NCBI GenBank assembly: GCA_007258455.2 | Contig: VDFB02139098.1 | Location: 35,305 to 99,304 of the forward strand | Origin: Sequoia sempervirens | Lineage: Eukaryota > Streptophyta > Pinopsida > Cupressales > Cupressaceae | Direction: 5' to 3' | DNA length: 64,000 nucleotides | In this document: piece after piece, positions 59,593 through 64,000 of the stretch | Position numbering within the stretch: position 1 is the stretch's first letter | Layout of the letters: every line of letters starts with the position of its first letter | Translations under genes and position numbers: made by a program | The notes under the pieces: model-generated | The model's input: only the letters and a program-made list of their open reading frames with translations | Told to the model about the DNA's origin: nothing | The model's database searches: none

Positions 59593-62500
59593 ATGGCATC
59601 TCTTAATTGTAATGGAGCTGGAGCAGAAGCAGGGCCTTGGAAGTTAGTGATGGAGGACGGTGGGCCTATAAAACCTACAGTCACAGTGAAATACACAAAG
59701 CTCTTCATCAATGGAGAGTTTGTGGATTCAGTTTCAGGTAATTATCTTAGGTGGGTAGATCAATTATGAGCTTCTGAACATCCATTAATGGATAACTGTG
59801 CTGTGCTGCAGGGAAAACATTCGAGACGTTTGATCCAAGAACAGAGGAAGTAATAACGAGTGTTTCAGAAGCCACCAAAGAAGATGTTGATTTGGCTGTC
59901 AAAGCAGCCCGGGCTGCCTTCGACCATGGCCCATGGCCTCGCATGCCTGGCTCTGTGAGCTCTCGCACTCATCCAAGGGAAAGTGGTTTTTACTTACTTT
60001 TTTTTAATAAGTCATAACCCAATAAATACTCTTGTGATTTCAGGAGAGGGGCCGCATACTGAACAAGTTTGCAGACTTGCTTCAACAACATTCCGAGCAA
60101 CTTGCAATGTTGGAATCATGGGACGGAGGAAAACCTCTGGATCTTGTTAAAGTACTCGACGTGCCAAAATCAATCGGTATTCTCCGATACTATGCAGGTA
60201 ATGAGATGCGTTTTGGTTGTAGTTGTGTTGATTTGTGCTTGCCAGTTTAGTAGCAGTTGTGTCTTACTCCATCGCATTGGTTTGTGTTTTATGGTTTGGT
60301 TGCAGCTGTGTCTTACTCCATCTTCGCATTGGTTTGTAATTGACAGTATGGTTGCAATTGTGTCTTACTCCATCATCGTGTTGGTTTGTGTTTGATGGTT
60401 TGGTTGCAGTTGTGTCTTATTCCATCATTGTGTTGGTTTACTCCATCATTGTGTTGGTTTGTGCTTTGTGCTTGACAGTTTGGTTTTAGTTGTTTCTTAA
60501 TCCATCGTTGTGTTGGTTTGTGCTTAATGGTTTGGGTGTAGTTGTATCTTACTCTGTTGTTGTGTGCTTGACAATTTGACTACAATTGTATCTTACTCCG
60601 TCATTATATTTGATTTTATCTCTGGACTTGTTTAATAATAAAATTGGGCCCTTTTATCTAATCAGAAACTATAAGCACTTCTCTACAAATATGTTTATGC
60701 TGGGTGAATCAGGGCCATGATCTAATACAAAAGCTTTAACCTTTAATTTTTGTAGGGTATGCTGATAAAATTCATGGGATGACATTAAAGATGAATGGGC
60801 CATACCAAGGATATACACTGCACGAGCCCATTGGAGTGTGTGGTCAGATTATACCCTGGAACTTTCCTCTATTTATGTTTTTCACTAAGATTGCTCCTGC
60901 TCTGGCCTGTGGATGCGCAGTAGTTGTGAAACCTGCAGAGTACACTCCCTTATCTGCACTCTATTGTGCTCATTTATCTCTAGAGGTATATGATATATAA
61001 CTTTTTCTATTGCAGATAACTTTTCTGATACATTTTATAACATGAACTTAAGTAGATTTGGAAGCCATTGACAATTTAAATAAAAATGTGGAAATATACA
61101 ATATCGGAATTTAGTTTAGAAGATTTATACTTCAATTATTTGTTTTATAGGATAGATTTAGAATAATTTTTAATATTATTTAATTGGTTTCGGATCAATA
61201 CAGGCTGGAATACCTGCTGGTGTCCTTAATGTGCTTCCTGGTTTTGGAGACCCAGCAGGTGCTGCCATAAGTAGTCATATGGATATTGATAAGGTAAGTA
61301 TGAAATATTAAAGTGTTTTTATTACATTACCTTGTTGAAATATGTGATGATTATCTTTCATTAGAGTTACAAAAATTATTTTAAGAATCTTTTTTATTTA
61401 ATTTTTAAAAACACATATAATTAAAATAAACTAATATAATATTTTATATAGGTTGCATTTACAGGGTCAACCAAAGTGGGGAGATTGATAATGGAAGCTG
61501 CAGCAAAGAGTAATTTGAAGCAAGTGACATTAGAACTTGGTGGGAAATCACCTTTAATTATCATGGATGATTTTGATATTGACGAAGCTATAGAAATTGC
61601 TAATGCTGCTACATTCACAAGCATGGTGTGTTTCAAACTTTCAATACTCAATAGTTTACATTACAACTGATATCAATAAATATTATACTGATATGGACTT
61701 TACGAAAAAAAATTAAAACCCTTTGGATTATGCTATAGGGGCAAATATGCGTAGCAGGTACAAGAGTGTTTGTTCAAGAAGGTGTTTACGATAAATTTGT
61801 GAAGAAAATCGCAGAAAGAGCAAAGAAGATCGTGGTAGGTGACTCATTTAAGGGGGGAGTACAACATGGTCCTCAGGTATTCCACCATTTGATCCTATTT
61901 TTTTTCAAAATTATGCATAATTATGTATAATCTAAGTTGAAAGTATGCATTTAAATATATTTTCTTTTCTCCTCTTCTAATAATGTATTTTATATTGAAG
62001 ATTGCATTTTATGTTAATTTGATTTATTTATTTATTAAATTAGTAATTCTTTTTAATATTTAATTATGTGTGATAGTAACAATTTGTTAAATATTTATTA
62101 AAATAAAGAAAAAAAAATTCATAATTGTCTTTATAATTACATAGAGATTGTTCATCCATAGATTTTATAAAATGTTTATTCATTTTATATCTATTAAAAG
62201 TGACAAAAAATTATATTCCTTTTATTGCAGATTAATAAAATTCAATTTGAAAACATATTGAAATACATTCAATATGGTAAGATAGATGGAGCCAATTTAT
62301 TAGTTGGTGGTCATTCCTTGGGTGAAAAGGGATTTTACATCGAACCTACAATTTTTATTGATGTTGAGGTAATTTTAATATTTTAATGTAGAATTAGTTA
62401 ATTGACATGCAATGGATCAATTATTCAACATTATTTTCCTATAATTTAATGCAGGATAATATGAGGATTGCTCAAGAAGAAATATTTGGGCCAGTCATGT

Positions 62501-62987
62501 CTATTTTGAAGTTCAAGTAAGGATATTTATAAATAGGTTATTTTGATATTTCTTCAATAGATTTATTACATTAACATTCTATACAAAATTATCTGATAAT
62601 ATATGTTAAACTTATGTAATTAACACGTAAATATTCATCCATTATAATTATTTATTTTACAATAATGAGGTCACTTTGAGATTTACTTTAAACTTTAAAA
62701 TGGTTTTTTGCAGAACTATAGAAGAAGTAATAGAGAGAGGAAACAAGACAATCTATGGTCTTGCAGCTGGAGTTTTGACTAAAAATATCTATGTAGCTAA
62801 TAGAGTTGCAAGATCTCTTCGCGCAGGAACTATCTGGATTAATACTTATCTTGTAGTTGATGATGATGCTCCATTTGGAGGGTACAAGATGAGTGGACTT
62901 GGAAGAGAGTATGGACTTTATGGCCTTCAAGCTTATCTACAAGTCAAGTCTGTTATTACTCCTCTTCATGAGTCACCATGGCTCTAA
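59593..62987 (+). CDS. ALDH2C4: Aldehyde dehydrogenase, ALDH2 family, cytosolic (ALDH2C-like)
   Basis: NAD(P)-dependent oxidation of aldehydes to acids; plant cytosolic ALDH2C enzymes act on coniferaldehyde and sinapaldehyde to give ferulate and sinapate. Ten exons with GT-AG introns: 59593-59737, 59812-59954, 60044-60197, 60756-60985, 61204-61293, 61452-61625, 61739-61876, 62231-62368, 62455-62516, 62714-62987. Total 1548 nt, 515 residues. All key residues are present with a constant offset of 14 from human mature ALDH2 numbering: N183 (PWNFP), K206 ([10 protein letters not shown]), G259 (FTGSTKVG), E282 (LELGGKSP), C316 (GQICVAGTR) and E413 (EEIFGP). The N-terminus ([16 protein letters not shown]) is short without an obvious mitochondrial presequence, so cytosolic. 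The ATG opens the frame that fits family length; no earlier ATG is in frame. The ALDH2C assignment versus ALDH2B rests on the missing presequence and is an inference. Confidence 0.93.
60209..60600 (+). repeat. 52-bp intronic minisatellite, about 7 copies (ALDH intron 3, right copy)
   Basis: Same unit as 4795-5440, with 'gttgtgtcttactccatc' repeats interleaved with 'ttggtttgtg.ttgacagtt'. The intron 3 flanks are collinear in both genes; the array differs by about five units. Confidence 0.88.
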
Positions 62988-63056
62988 GAACCACCTTGCA
63001 TCTAGTTTCCATGTTATCTTATTCTAGATGACTTTTCATAGGGTTATGAGCACTAA

Positions 63057-63062
63057 AATAAA
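63057..63062 (+). promoter_or_regulatory. Candidate polyadenylation signal AATAAA of ALDH
   Basis: AATAAA lies 70 bp after the stop codon in T-rich context and is conserved in the left copy (near 24082). Confidence 0.5.
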
Positions 63063-63350
63063 ATTCCATCTAGTAATACTCTTCTAATTATAATCATATA
63101 TATATATTGTTAAAACATCTCTTTATCCTTATTATTAGATTTCTTGATCAAACTTAATTGTGGTATAAATCCTTATTAGTGTAATATTTTACTGTACATA
63201 TTTTATTAATCTTAACTAAGTTGAAATATTTTTATTCCTACGAAACTCACAAGAATGTGTCTACTTCATTGCTTAAAAAATAATTAAGTGCTACTAGTAC
63301 TTAGTTAGGACTCACCCATGTGGGGATTCACTGCTTAATGGTTACCATAC

Positions 63351-64000
63351 CACATTTATTTATAAAAGAGATTTAATAATCAGTAAAAATATTAAGTGTT
63401 ATTCTATAAGGATCACTTATATTGATATCTCTATTGTGTCATTGTATCAAGGTATTATTATGATGAACTATATTGATCCAATTTGAGGTACTTCACATCT
63501 ATAAGATTGCATGAAATTCTATATTATATGATAAACAAATATGATTATAGATGTTTTCAAATTTATTATTTCTATTTGATACCATGGGATGTTAGATAGA
63601 TGTATGATGCTATATCTTGACTTATGAATCTTGTGATGTTGTCATATTGTCATTTTAAATTATTTAAAAGTTTATTCAACGTATATTTATTACCTGTATT
63701 ATTGTTATATTAATTTGAGAATCCATTTTGTAATATGGTTTATGAGATGCTTACTATTGAGATAGGTTTCATTCATATTTAGTACACTAGAGATGTGGTT
63801 TGCATTTTGTGTGTGATTAATACTCATTTATTAAATAGTTATTGTTTCTTCAATTATTATTTTATGTGGATTGATGTATGTTTAATGACTGTGCAATGTA
63901 AATGTATAATCCAATGGAATTTAGTTCAAACAGTAGTAACATGCATTTTTTCATCATGTCAATCCACTCATGGGATGACTAAGATGTGTCTATGTGCATC
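63351..64000. other. AT-rich sequence beyond the duplication, nothing recognised
   Basis: Starts where similarity to the left copy ends. No open frame, RNA gene or repeat could be supported. Confidence 0.6.

Overview
Plant nuclear DNA from a large, repeat-rich genome. Spliced GT-AG genes, a plant LINE with an RNase H tail, gypsy and CACTA elements, PLS-class PPR sequences and long AT-rich intergenic stretches all fit; a gymnosperm is my guess from the density of old nested insertions, not something the sequence proves. No bacterial or organellar features were seen.

The window is framed by two direct copies of one aldehyde dehydrogenase gene (ALDH2 family, cytosolic type). The right copy (59593-62987, ten exons, 515 codons) keeps every catalytic residue. 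The left copy (144-24014) aligns exon by exon but is dead: a 4.03-kb insertion in exon 2, a premature stop five codons after the catalytic Cys, loss of the catalytic Asn, four of its splice acceptors changed from CAG to CAA, and a 16.2-kb insertion in intron 9. The shared sequence runs through the 3' flank to about 24362 and 63350.

The intron-9 insertion is a minus-strand LINE (7427-23582, 12-bp target duplication). It is itself split by two related terminal-inverted-repeat elements: a 995-bp one (8139-9133) and a 7.7-kb one (12784-20480). The larger holds palindromic subterminal repeats, a gypsy remnant, a TRIM-like miniature retroelement, an unidentified broken ORF and a 100-N assembly gap.

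24366-35947 is mostly gene-free: a PPR relic, a SINE-like sequence, a 23-bp minisatellite and a small MITE.

35948-59592 is the most unusual part. A second copy of the ALDH 5' flank (35948-36516) is followed by a long palindrome whose arms (36520-37956, and 40474-40566 joined to 57838-58957) are inverted copies of a PPR pseudogene with its promoter. Each outer end forms a terminal hairpin and is flanked by TAG. The right arm is split by a 17.3-kb CACTA transposon (40567-57834, CCT target duplication). It carries two exons of a phenylalanyl-tRNA synthetase beta gene, other exon-like pieces, and about 5 kb of purine/pyrimidine-asymmetric microsatellite arranged as three tandem 1.5-kb units. To the right of the palindrome come the ALDH promoter region and the intact gene.

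The only gene I expect to be functional is the right ALDH copy; the rest is a layered record of duplication, insertion and decay.
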